From contig NC_135244.1 in assembly GCF_947623445.1 (NCBI RefSeq), positions 20,150,860 to 20,214,859 on the forward strand: 64,000 nt of DNA. Direction: 5' to 3'. Each line of letters starts with the position of its first letter. Positions within the stretch are counted from its first letter, which is position 1. Below are positions 14,301 through 24,924 of this stretch, in pieces. Source of the DNA: Clavelina lepadiformis (lineage: Eukaryota > Chordata > Ascidiacea > Aplousobranchia > Clavelinidae). Below the pieces are notes generated by a model. The model was not told where the DNA came from, did not search any database, and saw only the letters and a program-made list of their open reading frames with translations. The translations under genes and the position numbers were made by a program.

Positions 14301-16786
14301 TGCTGGTATCACTTCTGCCTATCACTTGTGCTGATGTCCAGTTTTACTTCAGTTTCCACTTTCTTAAGTTACTCTAAGTTTTTTTTTTCTAATTTTACAG
14401 CGAAGCTTCAAAGCTAAACCAACCACTCCACCACCCACCTCACACTCCCAAAAGGTACAACGTAACAATAGCAATCGTGGACCTAAGCCAAGTCCACCGA
14501 AGCGAATTTCATCTATTAGTTTGGAGGAGTCGCCCCTTTCCAGTCCGCAAGATCCGAATGTGGATGGATTTGAGAAAGTTGAATCTTCTCAACAACCCGA
14601 AAGGTGAAGTACTTTCTGTTTTATTGAAATTTATTTCATTGATTTGTTGTGGATAAGAATTAAAATGGCTTATCACTAATTTTTCTTGCATCTTGCAGCA
14701 CCAACAGAAGTTTACCAAGAACTCCAATTTCGCCAAAATCTCCAGTTCAACGATCAAATGAAGTATTTCGGTTTCCGACAGAGGCTACTGTTGTTTCACC
14801 AACCCACCATGTTGTTACCTCGTTACCCCCTCACAGTAACTCTGCACTTAAACGCATTCAGGCCCCAACAATCATCTCACAAGTTAAGGGTGCACCACCT
14901 CCACCTACTAGGAGCGTCCCAGCCCACAAACCCGTGCCTTTGCCACAGCTCCAGCACACTGGTGCCTTAAATTACCCTGTCGGCACTAATTTCGTTCACC
15001 CAGTGGGCAATGTGCACCCACTGAATTCCCAACCACAGTCGTCAATCAGCAACCATTCTTCGAAGTTTGAAGCCACCATGTCCCTGGTTCAAACACATCA
15101 TTTGGAGAATGTACCCCAAATTCACTCCAAACCAGCATCAATGCAAAATCCACCCGTATTGAATAAGCCCCATGAAAGTATCACCAAGTCCACAGTCTCG
15201 ACTTCCATAGAAATAAAAAGCGAGCCCTCTAGGAAACCTGTCGTTACCCCGAAACCAAACTTCCCTCCAGCCCCTGCAAGTAAGCCAGCCGTCATGAAGA
15301 AACCGCAAGTAGCGAAACGGCCAAGTCCTAACCCACCAATACAACCGCACAGTCGTAGTGAACTGACACCGGGTGACAGCAGCGACAATCCTCTCTCTCC
15401 GACGTCAGTCGTAAAGAAAACTTTTAAGGGAGAGCTAGGAAAGCGATTTGACCTGAGCGTTCTCGATCAGATCGACCAGAAAAATAAATTAGAAGAACAA
15501 CGAAAGGCAGAAGGATGGAAACAGCAGGCCGTGGTTGATCAATCACTTAGGTCGCCCCTACCTGCTAACCCAGCCCCACCCAGCAGTTTCCATGAACAGC
15601 CTCAATTTGCCCCATTAAGTGAAACGAAGCAAATTGTTGAAGTTTTAACAACGCACGTGCCGCAGGATTCTAACCCTGTTGTCACGACAACTGGCCCCTG
15701 GCCAACTCCTGAAATTGTGGCCCCAAAAGAAAGGGAAATCCCCGATGTTATCCCTGATATAGGGTTCACATCACTCGCTGTTTCGACGGCAAAACCCAGT
15801 AGAGACCCTCTTGATGATTTCGAGTGGCCCGCTCCTCCCCCTGGGCTCCCGTCACCCCATGACGAAACCCCACCGGCGTTTCCGTCTTCATTCCCTCAAC
15901 ATGTGTTGACCCCTCCCTCTCCCGGGGAGGTTAGGACTTGTTTTGAAGCTGACCAAGACACGGGCACCGTGAAGCGTCGTCCGACCTCAGTCACCCATAG
16001 GGATGACAGCAACGCCGTGCCTAAATCAGTGGCGGTAAACGTCGAAAGATCTGAAGTTCAAATAGCGAAGAAAGTGACTGGCTTGAGCAGCTCTCGACGA
16101 GGCAGTGACGATCTCAAATCAAACTTTTATTTACCGACAGGCGACCGAGTTTCAGAACAGCCCCTACCAGCAGGCTGGGGCGAATACTCCCTTCAGGATG
16201 TGTTGGAAGGTTTTGATTTACCAGAACCCCCGCCCAACTTTGCCCCAGCAAAGCCAAAACTTCCCCCAAAAATGTCTGCTAAGCCTGCACCTAGCAGTAC
16301 CACGGGAGCAGAAGAAAAAGTGCCTCCACCGATACCTAGAAAAACAAGTGTACGGGAACCTAAGAGACGAAAACAACCAGAACCAGTTATCCCAGGTACG
16401 ATTTCTTTACAGAGTGAAATTGAAATGAAACTTAAGTTAATAAGCGTGTTAAAGTTATAGTAAGTGTTAGCTTTGGAGTGATACGGTATTAAGAGCTAAC
16501 AATTATTTTTGAGTTACCATTGGGTAAATCTAGGGTCACCTTTCAGGTTAAACTTAGTACCCTGTTTGTAATTTACAACAATTATTTAGAATGCTTTTCG
16601 GTGCAATTGTAAAACTTTACGTTGTTGTTCGACGCATATTTTGGCGGAAGTAATAACTGACGTCATAATTTAGTTGCAGGGGAAACGTTGGAGGAAGTGG
16701 AAAATTCCAAAGCTCGTCAAATGCTGGACGATATAGGATCTATGTTCGACAACCTTGTTCAAGAATTCGACGATATTTTAAGCTGA
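5320..16786 (+). CDS. CASKIN: CASKIN-type scaffold protein (ankyrin-SH3-SAM-SAM), 15 coding exons
   Basis: Multidomain adaptor of the Caskin1/2 family, which in vertebrates acts as a synaptic and cytoskeletal scaffold. Coding exons: 5320-5448, 5624-5764, 6754-6963, 7600-7827, 8216-8368, 8541-8751, 9046-9239, 9464-9618, 10012-10148, 11347-11405, 11589-11942, 13699-14214, 14401-14603, 14699-16395, 16680-16786. All introns are GT-AG, phases agree, and the total is 4494 nt (1497 aa), close to human CASKIN1. The N-terminus [16 protein letters not shown] and the in-frame TGA at 5290-5292 fix the start. Ankyrin repeats span about residues 44-285 ([54 protein letters not shown]). SH3 is at about 288-352 ([12 protein letters not shown]). 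Two SAM domains lie at about 543-605 and 618-680, the second split by the intron at 11943-13698. A long Pro/Ser-rich tail follows, ending in a conserved [11 protein letters not shown] segment. Family assignment is secure; CASKIN1 versus CASKIN2 is not resolved. Confidence 0.95.
11943..13698 (+). other. CASKIN intron 11 (splits the second SAM domain)
   Basis: A 1.76 kb intron with GT-AG ends, the longest in this gene. It holds a 21-bp direct repeat (13135-13155 and 13161-13181, period 26 bp). No other gene is recognised inside it. Confidence 0.8.
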
Positions 16787-17120
16787 AATTATGCTTGGTG
16801 ATAGAAGGTTACTGAGACGAATTTTAGGTCGTGTCATGATATTAACTTTGTCAACGATAGTTTTCAAATGTTTTTGACGCAGGCGAAGAAATCGCTTGAC
16901 CATCTGTTACGGTGAAAGTATTCCTCAGTTATTTTATCCTGATTGTTTGTTCAAAATTTCGAAATTCTGTCAGGTGACGAAAATATGCTCGTTTCTTTTA
17001 TTTTGGTTTCTATGATATTGTAGTAAACTTCTAAAGTCATAATTACGAATGATTTTGAAACTTATTGCGGGTAATTGACACGTCAAGTCAGGCCACACAA
17101 CAAGATCGGATCGATTGCTA

Positions 17121-17126
17121 AATAAA
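17121..17126 (+). terminator. Likely CASKIN polyadenylation signal
   Basis: AATAAA about 335 nt after the CASKIN stop codon and the first canonical signal I noticed downstream. It would give a 3' UTR of roughly 350 nt. Confidence 0.5.
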
Positions 17127-18183
17127 GCCGAAAATGGCTAGTTTTATACCTCCGTTGTGACATCCAGTGTTAGTTTAAACTCTCTGACCTGTGTAGTTGA
17201 CCACGATGTGTGCAATTACGGCGCAAAGGTTAATTGTAGAAATAGCACCTCATGAAAACACGTCTCTTTGCTATGCTAATGCTCAGGCCCTGTTTATCGT
17301 TTAGTTGATAGCGGAACATTTGTAATGTAACATCGACGTCTTGTCGTTCCCTTGTTGTTCTTTTGCATTTCTCTATTGCTTTGTCATTATTTTCTGTGCT
17401 AGATTGTGTGTGGCTGTGAATTGCATTTTCCTTCTTGTTTTGCGAACTCGACTTCATTTTGGTCGCTAGCGGTCGACACCGAAGGTACAATAAAGGATAT
17501 TTTAGTGCTGCTTTTTGCGTTTAATTCCCTTCAGCGGCACTTGCCTTTGTAGACGAAATTTTCTTTCATCGATGCCTTAATCCAAGAGAAAAACGTCTTA
17601 AGATTTTATTGTGAAGTCATAATCGTTTTCAAAAATGTCATCTTTCTACTGATCACCGTTTTTTGCGAAAGTTTTATTGTTATCTTCTCCAAAAACTTAT
17701 GTAAAGTTGAAATTGTTGCTGGTCTTTGACACATCGATGACTGTATTCGATTCATTAGCGGAAATACCATTGATGTATCGTTTTCATAATTAAACGTTGC
17801 ATTGTTACTTAATCGATTTGTTTCGAGAACAAATTCAACTTCCAAGTTTTTAAGACTTATTTTTAGAATTTGGATTCGAAAACCAACAGCTGTCATTTAT
17901 ATATAAAACAAAATCATTGCCATCTTTGAGCGGTTCAATGGTTTTTACACTGTTCCTATTATAAACACTCAGAATCATTTTTGATGTCATTTTGTTACTG
18001 ATTCTTACGATACTTGATTAGTGATGATATGATGTCATAATTTGCACTGATTTCTTCTTGTTACTACGTCATAAGGTGATTCTTTTGTGATGTCATTTCA
18101 TTGGCTAGTAATTATCCTTGTTGATGCAAAACTCAATAATATAGTTGTATTTATTGCTTTTCTTCTTACTCTTTCCCATAAAG

Positions 18184-18327
18184 TTTCAATAAAGATTTTT
18201 GGCGGCCGAACCATCGTTACGCTTCGTTGGCGCACAAGAAATTTCAAAATATACCAGCCAATGAAAACGAAGTGTTTGCTTTTACTTTTATGGAGTTGGA
18301 GGAAGTTAATTGGGCAAAAGTCCAGCG
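18184..18327 (+). CDS. Isolated coding-like exon, unrecognised protein
   Basis: A 144-nt open segment bounded by a pyrimidine-rich acceptor (TTCTTCTTACTCTTTCCCATAAAG) and a strong donor (CAGCG|GTAAGT). Read with two bases carried from a previous exon, it encodes about 48 residues including FWRPNHRYASLAHKKFQNIP and VFAFTFMELEEVNWAKVQ. The composition (aromatics, Trp, charged residues) looks like real protein rather than chance. It enters and leaves in phase 2 and its length is a multiple of three, so it could be a cassette exon. I could not find the neighbouring exons, and I do not recognise the domain. It may belong to an incomplete or degenerate gene between CASKIN and SNRPB. Confidence 0.35.
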
Positions 18328-18850
18328 GTAAGTGCTGGAGAGTTAGAAACTATAAGCCCAACGTCTTCGCCTTCTTCCTCAAGATCAAACTCAAATACTC
18401 AATGTCTAGTGTTTGTTCTTTGCGTAAAGCTTCATGCTGCAGTTTCAAAAGATTAGCATTTGGCCACAAGTTCTCTCATGGCAACTTTTGTGACATGATT
18501 GTGTTTTGGGAAAGTAACCAAATCCCAACACAGTAGAGTTTTAGAATTGGCTTAGTTCTTGTCACGATATGGGAACAGCGCAATATTATCTAACCGTTAC
18601 AAATACTTTATCGCAAGAAAAAATTATATGCTGATATAAGACTGAAGTATTGATTGCTGTACAGGCATCGGTTTTTTAGATTTTCCCTCTTAGCTATAGT
18701 AGCTAATAACACATCACAACAATCTCTGAGTATCGATTAACATAATATACCTGATGATGTCACTCTCGACTTGGACTTGAATGGTTGACACACGCCAAAT
18801 TAGTACATCCGACTATAGATTGAGCAGGATCCAAAGAAATCGTATAATAC

Positions 18851-19161
18851 TAGGCTTACCATACGTCCCGTTTTAGCCGGGACAGTCCCCCTTTTTAAAG
18901 TCTTGTCCCGGCGTCCCGATCGGTCGGCCAAACGTCCCAGTTTGGCATTCAGTCAGCCAGCATAGGCATACCACATAGAAGCCATACACGAACATTAGCA
19001 TATTCTTATTATTGTTTTTTCTGTGTAGCCTACCGGTACTTCTTGAAGAAGAATTTGTGATCTTTTTTATTATTTATTTCATTGTATTCGATAAAAATGT
19101 TATTGTGACGTCATATGTCGAAAGCGTCCCGCTTTTAAGCCACAAAATTATGGTAAGCCTA
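18851..19161. mobile_element. hAT-type MITE with perfect 12-bp TIRs and 8-bp TSD
   Basis: A 311-bp non-autonomous DNA transposon. The ends are TAGGCTTACCAT (18851-18862) and its exact reverse complement (19150-19161). They are flanked by the identical 8-bp duplication TATAATAC at 18843-18850 and 19162-19169. The 8-bp target duplication is the hAT superfamily hallmark. Inside are several CGTCCC-type repeats. No transposase ORF is present. Confidence 0.92.
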
Positions 19162-19341
19162 TATAATACCAAGCTGACTAGGTTAGACCATAGTCAAACT
19201 ATGGTAACACAGACATCGTACATTGCGCTGCAGCTCCAAGCACAATATCGCTTCAATGAATATAGAAAAGAACTGAATTGCACAATATACACTTTTGGCC
19301 ACTTGATGTTGCCAGAGCGCAACTTAGATAGCACTCTACGC

Positions 19342-19788
19342 CAGTGCCCTTTAACCGGTGTGCACGGTGCACCTTAGGGTCACCGGTCACACTAGGGTCA
19401 CCGATCACCCTAGGGCCTAGGGTGCACCCAAATACGCATCGGGTGCGCCAGTACGAAAAAGTATACAAGGGTGCATCACAAACTTGTCACAATAAACAGA
19501 TACTTTTTACAAAAACTTTCTGTGAGCAAAAATAAACCATAAATATTTGTTTGAATGCTGTTTTATGACATGCAATAGTACTCACAAGCAGCCAGCAGCC
19601 ATAATCGAACTCTCACCGACAGTGTGTGAAACTTCGGCAGCTCCGCTCGGTTTAATAGACATGATGATATGCATAATGATTTTTCATATCGCTTTTTACC
19701 TCAGTTTACTTTTTAAGTAAACTGGATGCATGAGTTTGTCACAACAACTGTAAGGGTTCACCAAACCAAAAAAGGTTGAAGAGCATTG
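19342..19788. mobile_element. Second hAT-type MITE (447 bp)
   Basis: The left end CAGTGCCCTTTAACC and the reverse complement of the right end CAATGCTCTTCAACC match at 12 of 15 positions. The flanks CTCTACGC (19334-19341) and TTCTACGC (19789-19796) form an 8-bp target duplication with one mismatch. The interior has repeated AGGGTCACC and CCTAGGG blocks near 19375-19425 and a 10-bp hairpin arm pair around 19704-19726. No transposase ORF. Confidence 0.82.
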
Positions 19789-20873
19789 TTCTACGCTTTA
19801 TGGATCAGCGCTCGTCGCTGAGATCATAGGCTACACGCTAGAAGGCTGGCAATAAAGCCATATATGGCCCAGAGGCCACCAACCATTCTAACATAGACAA
19901 AATATAACAAGGCGTGTAAAGTGACGCGATTACTGCAATAGAAACTGTAGTTTGGATAGAGACGAAGTTGATATAGTTGATGTTGACCAAGACGTAGTGG
20001 CTAGTTTTACTATATAACTAATACCGAAAGGCTCATAAGTCCTTTATTTGCAAAACAATAACATTGACTACTTGCGAAATGATATAGTCTCTCTTCAGAA
20101 AAATAACATAGCAGAACGTGAAATCACGATAAATACATAAAAGTAGATAAAAAGTAGGAAATATAAAAAAGTGTACAGACGGCAATTCATTTTCAGCCAT
20201 GTAGACGTCAACGAGAACTAATTAGTGTGTGTTATGAAACACATTACTAAAAGTAAACGATAAAATTAGGTGAAAATATTTAAGTCAATTTAAAGCACTA
20301 CAGTATAAGGTTTGATATGAGTTGGTATAAGAAATGCAGCCTGACTCAGAAATTCCCAAGAAGCTAACCGAAAAAATGCTTTGATTGTTGTCCAAACATT
20401 TCGTTTCATTGTAATGCCCTTCTACCTTTGTATGTCCACGGCTCCACGCAACAAAATTATTTTTCAACTAAACGAAACCAGTCTATGGTTTTAAAAGGTT
20501 GAGGATCGGTGCCTCGGTTTTAGATCGGCATGTTTGCTTGTATTATGTATCAAGACTCTTCAGATGTTTTATTCTACAGTGATTCAGTAAAAAGCGGCAA
20601 GCATTAAGAATAAGTATCGAAGTGCGTACAACTTTTTCTGCAGTTCGTTATTCGCAAAAAATTCCATTTTATTGACAACTGATATATTTTCGTATTTGTA
20701 AATTTTCATTATGGGTACGAATTACGATGGTATGTATATACTGTGTGCATTTACATTCAGGTAAAAAAATGATTTCCCGGTACGGTTAGAAATCTAGAAA
20801 AATTAATGTTGATGTCGATGTGCTAAAGTTAACGTTTGGTAGCGCGGCATGCTCACAGACTTTTTCTGACCAG

Positions 20874-23800
20874 CAAGCTCTGGACATTTACAATGGTAAG
20901 TAATTTAATAATATTTTTAATGATGGAGCTGTAGTTAAAATTACTTAAATATATCTTATTTACAGCCACCTCGCGGAGGTTCAAAGTTAAACAATCATAT
21001 CAATTACCGTATGCGATGCATTCTGCAGGTAAGCTAAATTTTAACTCATTTCAAAGCCTAAATCCAAGTAAAGAAACTTAGGCTTTATATTTGCTGTTAA
21101 TTTTGTTTTAAAATAAATTTGTTATACAAAAAAAATTTTTGTGAACATTTTTTCTGATAAGATAACAAAATCTGATTCCAATCCGGTTTGAAAGCTCTTT
21201 CTTCCTAGACTTGTTGGTTTTAGTCAGAGGTATTATTTTGGTCTATCTGGTTCAATTATTGGCTATTTATTATAACTGCGTAAACTGAAAAGGTAAAGAA
21301 TATGTGTGCTCAGTACAATTTCATAGAAGTTTTTTTGTTAGTGTAGGCCTAGTTGATATGTAAAACATTTGTCTGAAGTGTTACCATCTGAAATTTTGCA
21401 ATTGTCTCGGCATAACATTATTTAAATCGGGGAAGTTCCCGATAACAGTTTCAATAGAAGTTATGTTTAATTCATTGTTTACACATGTGTTTGTCCTAAA
21501 CTAAGAGCTCTTAAAGTTGTTTTAAATTGTAATTTGATTCCATTGTTCAATCATTGTTTGATTAAACATCTTATTGTTGTTGTATTGTAGCACTTTATAA
21601 TACCTTGTTCACCTTTGCCCACCCTTCTATTGTCTAAACATTTCGTAATGTCAGTTAAAGATTTGCTTTTGTGTCTATGTAACAAAATTGGGAAATTCCA
21701 CGACAGTAGGTTAAAATGAATCTACCATGTTCCACGTAGTTGGTAGGCATACAGTAAGAGATCTAGCTTTTTAAAATTGGTCTTCTCACAATTCAATTCC
21801 GTAGTTTGATTAAATGCCGTTACAATCACTGGTTGTCTCATGGCTGGTTGCTTTGTTAACCCTTCGCTACCATTTTGTTGGGAAAACAGAGCTATTGTGT
21901 AAAAAGATACTGCTTTTCATTTATATGTTTGTACAATTCAAGGATTGTTTTTCTCTTTAGTAAATGTATGATTGTCAAACTAGTAAAAGACTTGAAGAGT
22001 TTATACAACGTTGATGAAGTATACATATGACCTCAATAATAATTGTAACAGATAATGTTATAAGATAGCGTCATTTATAGCATAGGTATGTAAACCTTAA
22101 ACAATCAGTTTATAGACACCAGTTGAGTTTGTCACAAACTTAGCTTGACAGTTGAATATATATTTTGTCTCTATTATTTTTGTATGACAATTTTTGTTTC
22201 CCGTTTACAGTGGTTTCAGTAAAGAAATCGTTGCTATGCTTTTGTTTTATTGTTTGTGAGTTAGGAAATTTTTGATTTTGTTGTTGCATTTCCTGCTTTT
22301 TGTAATATGGAACTTGTTACCTGTAGATTTACCACGTACATACTTCAGCTTGATTTTGTTCTCATGCAAAATTTCCCAATGTGTTAAACTTCCTGTTACT
22401 TCAACTCTGATTGTTTATGTGACAAATGTTGTCATTGTTAGTTTATAGTGTGGCCTTGCTGAACTGACAATGATATTGTGGGAAAATTTTGTGTCAGTTT
22501 ATTTGGTAAACATTGTAGCAGTCATTGTGATGCGTGCAGCGGAGATTTTGGCGTCATCAAGCAAAATCACGGTGCACAACAACAAAAGGTTTGCTTGCAG
22601 GCTTGCAGTTAGGGAACTAACAAGAGTTTTGAATGAAAGGTTATGCGTTATAAATAATTAATCAAATGGTTTATGTTAGTTTTAATTTAGTTGTATAATT
22701 GTAATAAACAGGTTTATTTTAATTACATATCATACGTCAACACTGATATAATCAGAGTGACCTATCTATGTTGTTATAGTGTGATAGGTTATTTGTGTAA
22801 TCCACTGAATGATTATAATTATTTCTATATATGTTATATGTATGCACAACCTTTCATTTGATGCAAAACTTAACAAAACAATCAATTAATTAGTGTGCTT
22901 TAAATTGTTTGTTTTCACACTGTGTTTTTTCGTGTAGAGTCGAAATCTCTCCCAAACATAACCATTAAACTCCCTACTCAGTGAAATATTTTCAAAACTA
23001 TTCCACTGTTCAGTTTCAACAGTTATTTTGTTGAATAGCACTGTTTGATGTAGACAAACTTGTTTTTGTACTTTCCCCTTTGAATTTTTAAATACTTTAG
23101 TGACAAGAATGAAATCAATATATACTCCCAGCTCTTGCAAATTCCAACTACAAAATATTTGTCAGGTTATGTTGAGGCAAGGACATTCCAATATCTCCAA
23201 ATGTGACCTTGCATTTGATTTTATAGTTGCTACTAAGGCAAGCAAAGTGCAGAATAGGGAGTTTTATTTGTAGTCTGAGTATTAGTAGTTTTATTTGCCT
23301 GAGTAGTCATGCTTGTTGAGTGCATTCACACTCTTTATGCAGAGCCTTGTTAGAAGTGCATTAAAGTTGCCTATCTCGGCACAAAATGGGTGAATGCGAA
23401 TGATTTCTTTCATTCATTCGATGCTTTAAGCAGTGTGTAGTTACTGGCGAACATTATATGTTTAGAGCAATTTCAATGTTAAGTTTTAAATTATCCTAAA
23501 ACAGTGGTTCCGAAAGTATGGGTCACGACCTAAATAAGGGTCGTGAAGAGTCAAAAAATAGTTAAAAACAGTTTATTGTACTTGTACCACGTTGTTCAGT
23601 AATTTTGATCATTTCTTTCTGTGTATCCTGCACAGGATGGTCGCACTTTCATCGGCACCTTCAAAGCTTTCGATAAACACATGAACCTAATTCTTGTTGA
23701 TTGTGACGAGTTCCGTCGGATTCGACCCAAGAAAGGTTCCACTGACAGAGAGGAGAAAAGGACTCTGGGGCTTGTGCTTCTACGCGGAGAACATCTGGTG

Positions 23801-24924
23801 TCGATGTCGGTTGAAGGACCGCCTCCATCAGGGGTAAGATTCGTGCGGATCATATTTAGTAAGAATAGCCGCTTGGGTAAAAGTAATGCTCAGCTGAATC
23901 CAGATTTTTCCCAGAATCCAGCTTTTTTATAGCTGTTATCAACTGCCTGGTCATTACACTGTGCTCCAGAACTGTTGCCAATAGAGAATATTGCGTTATA
24001 AAGATTGTTCTTCACTTTCAAAGTCGTGCATGTTATGTTTCGTCATTTTGATATGGTATCTGGCTATCTGCCACCTGTCAATCATGCCGAGGCAATTTAG
24101 ACGAATACTGAACAAGATTCGATCAGAAATGAGTTGATTAGAACGATACCATAATGTGCACCAAAAGATAAAGGCCGTTTCATCGCGCAACGTACAATAT
24201 CACAATATTTGACATTATCATGCTCGTGTATTTTTTTGTGATCCTGTACAAGCTGGATTGAAAAAATGCGAAATCTTATCACAGTTTTTAAGTCTGGCTC
24301 ATCCCCATGTAATAACGTTGTGTCTTCTCGTTATTATTGTTATGTGCGAATCAAATGTTTTCTTGTGCATTTTCTTTTCCTTAAATTGAAATAGTTTTTG
24401 TTGGTCTTGTTCAGTGGTTAGTGCCCGTATCTGCTCAGGCACCAGTAAAAGTAATAACCATATTTAGATTGAAACGGAAACAGAAATAGCAATTAATTGT
24501 AATTGTAATGAAATCGAATGAACAAAGTAAGAATATGAAGTGCAATGAGGCAACTTACCAATACGGCACATTCTGACACTCAACATGTTAATGATTTGAC
24601 ATATTTGAATGTAATGTTCACGAGTATACTAACATTTGGGAAACACAGCAGCAATCATAAACCAATGTTTCTCTTTCCTTACAGAAAGGACTCGGCGTGC
24701 CGGGAGGTTCAAGTCGCGGACCAGGCGCTGGACGAGCTGCCGGTCGCGGCATGGGTGGCCCCGGTGGTCCAACGGCGGGATTACAGGGGCCTATGCATGG
24801 GGTTGGTGGACCAGCCCCGGGCACAATGGCACCGCAGCGGGGCGGTTTTGGACCCCCGCCAGGAATGAGGGGCCCGCCCCCGGGTATGGGCCGAGGTGGC
24901 TTTGGTCGAGGCTACAACTATTAA
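20874..24924 (+). CDS. SNRPB: Small nuclear ribonucleoprotein SmB/B', 4 coding exons
   Basis: Core Sm protein of U1, U2, U4 and U5 snRNPs; it forms part of the heptameric Sm ring on snRNA in the spliceosome. Coding exons: 20893-20895 (the ATG alone), 20966-21028, 23636-23833, 24685-24924; total 504 nt, 167 aa. An AG at 20872-20873 could start the 22-nt first exon. The protein opens [20 protein letters not shown]. The Sm1 motif is at about residues 23-53 ([19 protein letters not shown]) and Sm2 at about 66-82 ([14 protein letters not shown]). The tail is Gly/Pro/Arg-rich and ends in [10 protein letters not shown], with [12 protein letters not shown] and several RG dipeptides typical of symmetric arginine methylation sites. 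It is shorter than human SmB (about 231-240 aa) because the proline-rich repeats are fewer. Identification is secure. Confidence 0.96.
21029..23635 (+). other. Long SNRPB intron 2
   Basis: A 2.6 kb GT-AG intron. I looked for intronic box C/D snoRNAs, because vertebrate SNRPB hosts one, and found no convincing C/D box pair. It contains a hAT terminal fragment near 23502-23570. Confidence 0.7.
23502..23570. mobile_element. hAT transposon terminal fragment
   Basis: CAGTGGTTCCGAAAGTATGG followed by GTCACGACC and GGGTCGTG resembles the common hAT terminal sequence type CAGTGGTTCTCAAACTGTGG. I found no matching right terminus or target duplication, so this is a truncated copy. Confidence 0.5.
24417..24455 (+). 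repeat. tRNA-like box A fragment, possible SINE remnant
   Basis: GTTCAGTGGTTAGTGCCCG resembles the 5' part of a tRNA, including box A. No box B (GGTTCGA) follows at the expected distance and no tRNA fold is evident, so this is at most a decayed tRNA-derived SINE. Confidence 0.2.

Noticed and set aside
17230..17457. Minus-strand ORF starting MKSSSQNKKENAIHSH, 75 codons
   Set aside because: Charged composition is suggestive, but there is no domain, no splice context and no signal of a promoter; it overlaps the CASKIN 3' flank.
18300..18540. Open frames on both strands after the orphan exon (a Ser-rich plus frame and a charged minus frame)
   Set aside because: They conflict with each other, contain stops in other frames and lack splice sites that would join them to the orphan exon.
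22000..22080. Possible box C/D snoRNA in SNRPB intron 2 (GTTGATGAAG)
   Set aside because: No box D (CTGA) at a proper distance and no terminal stem.
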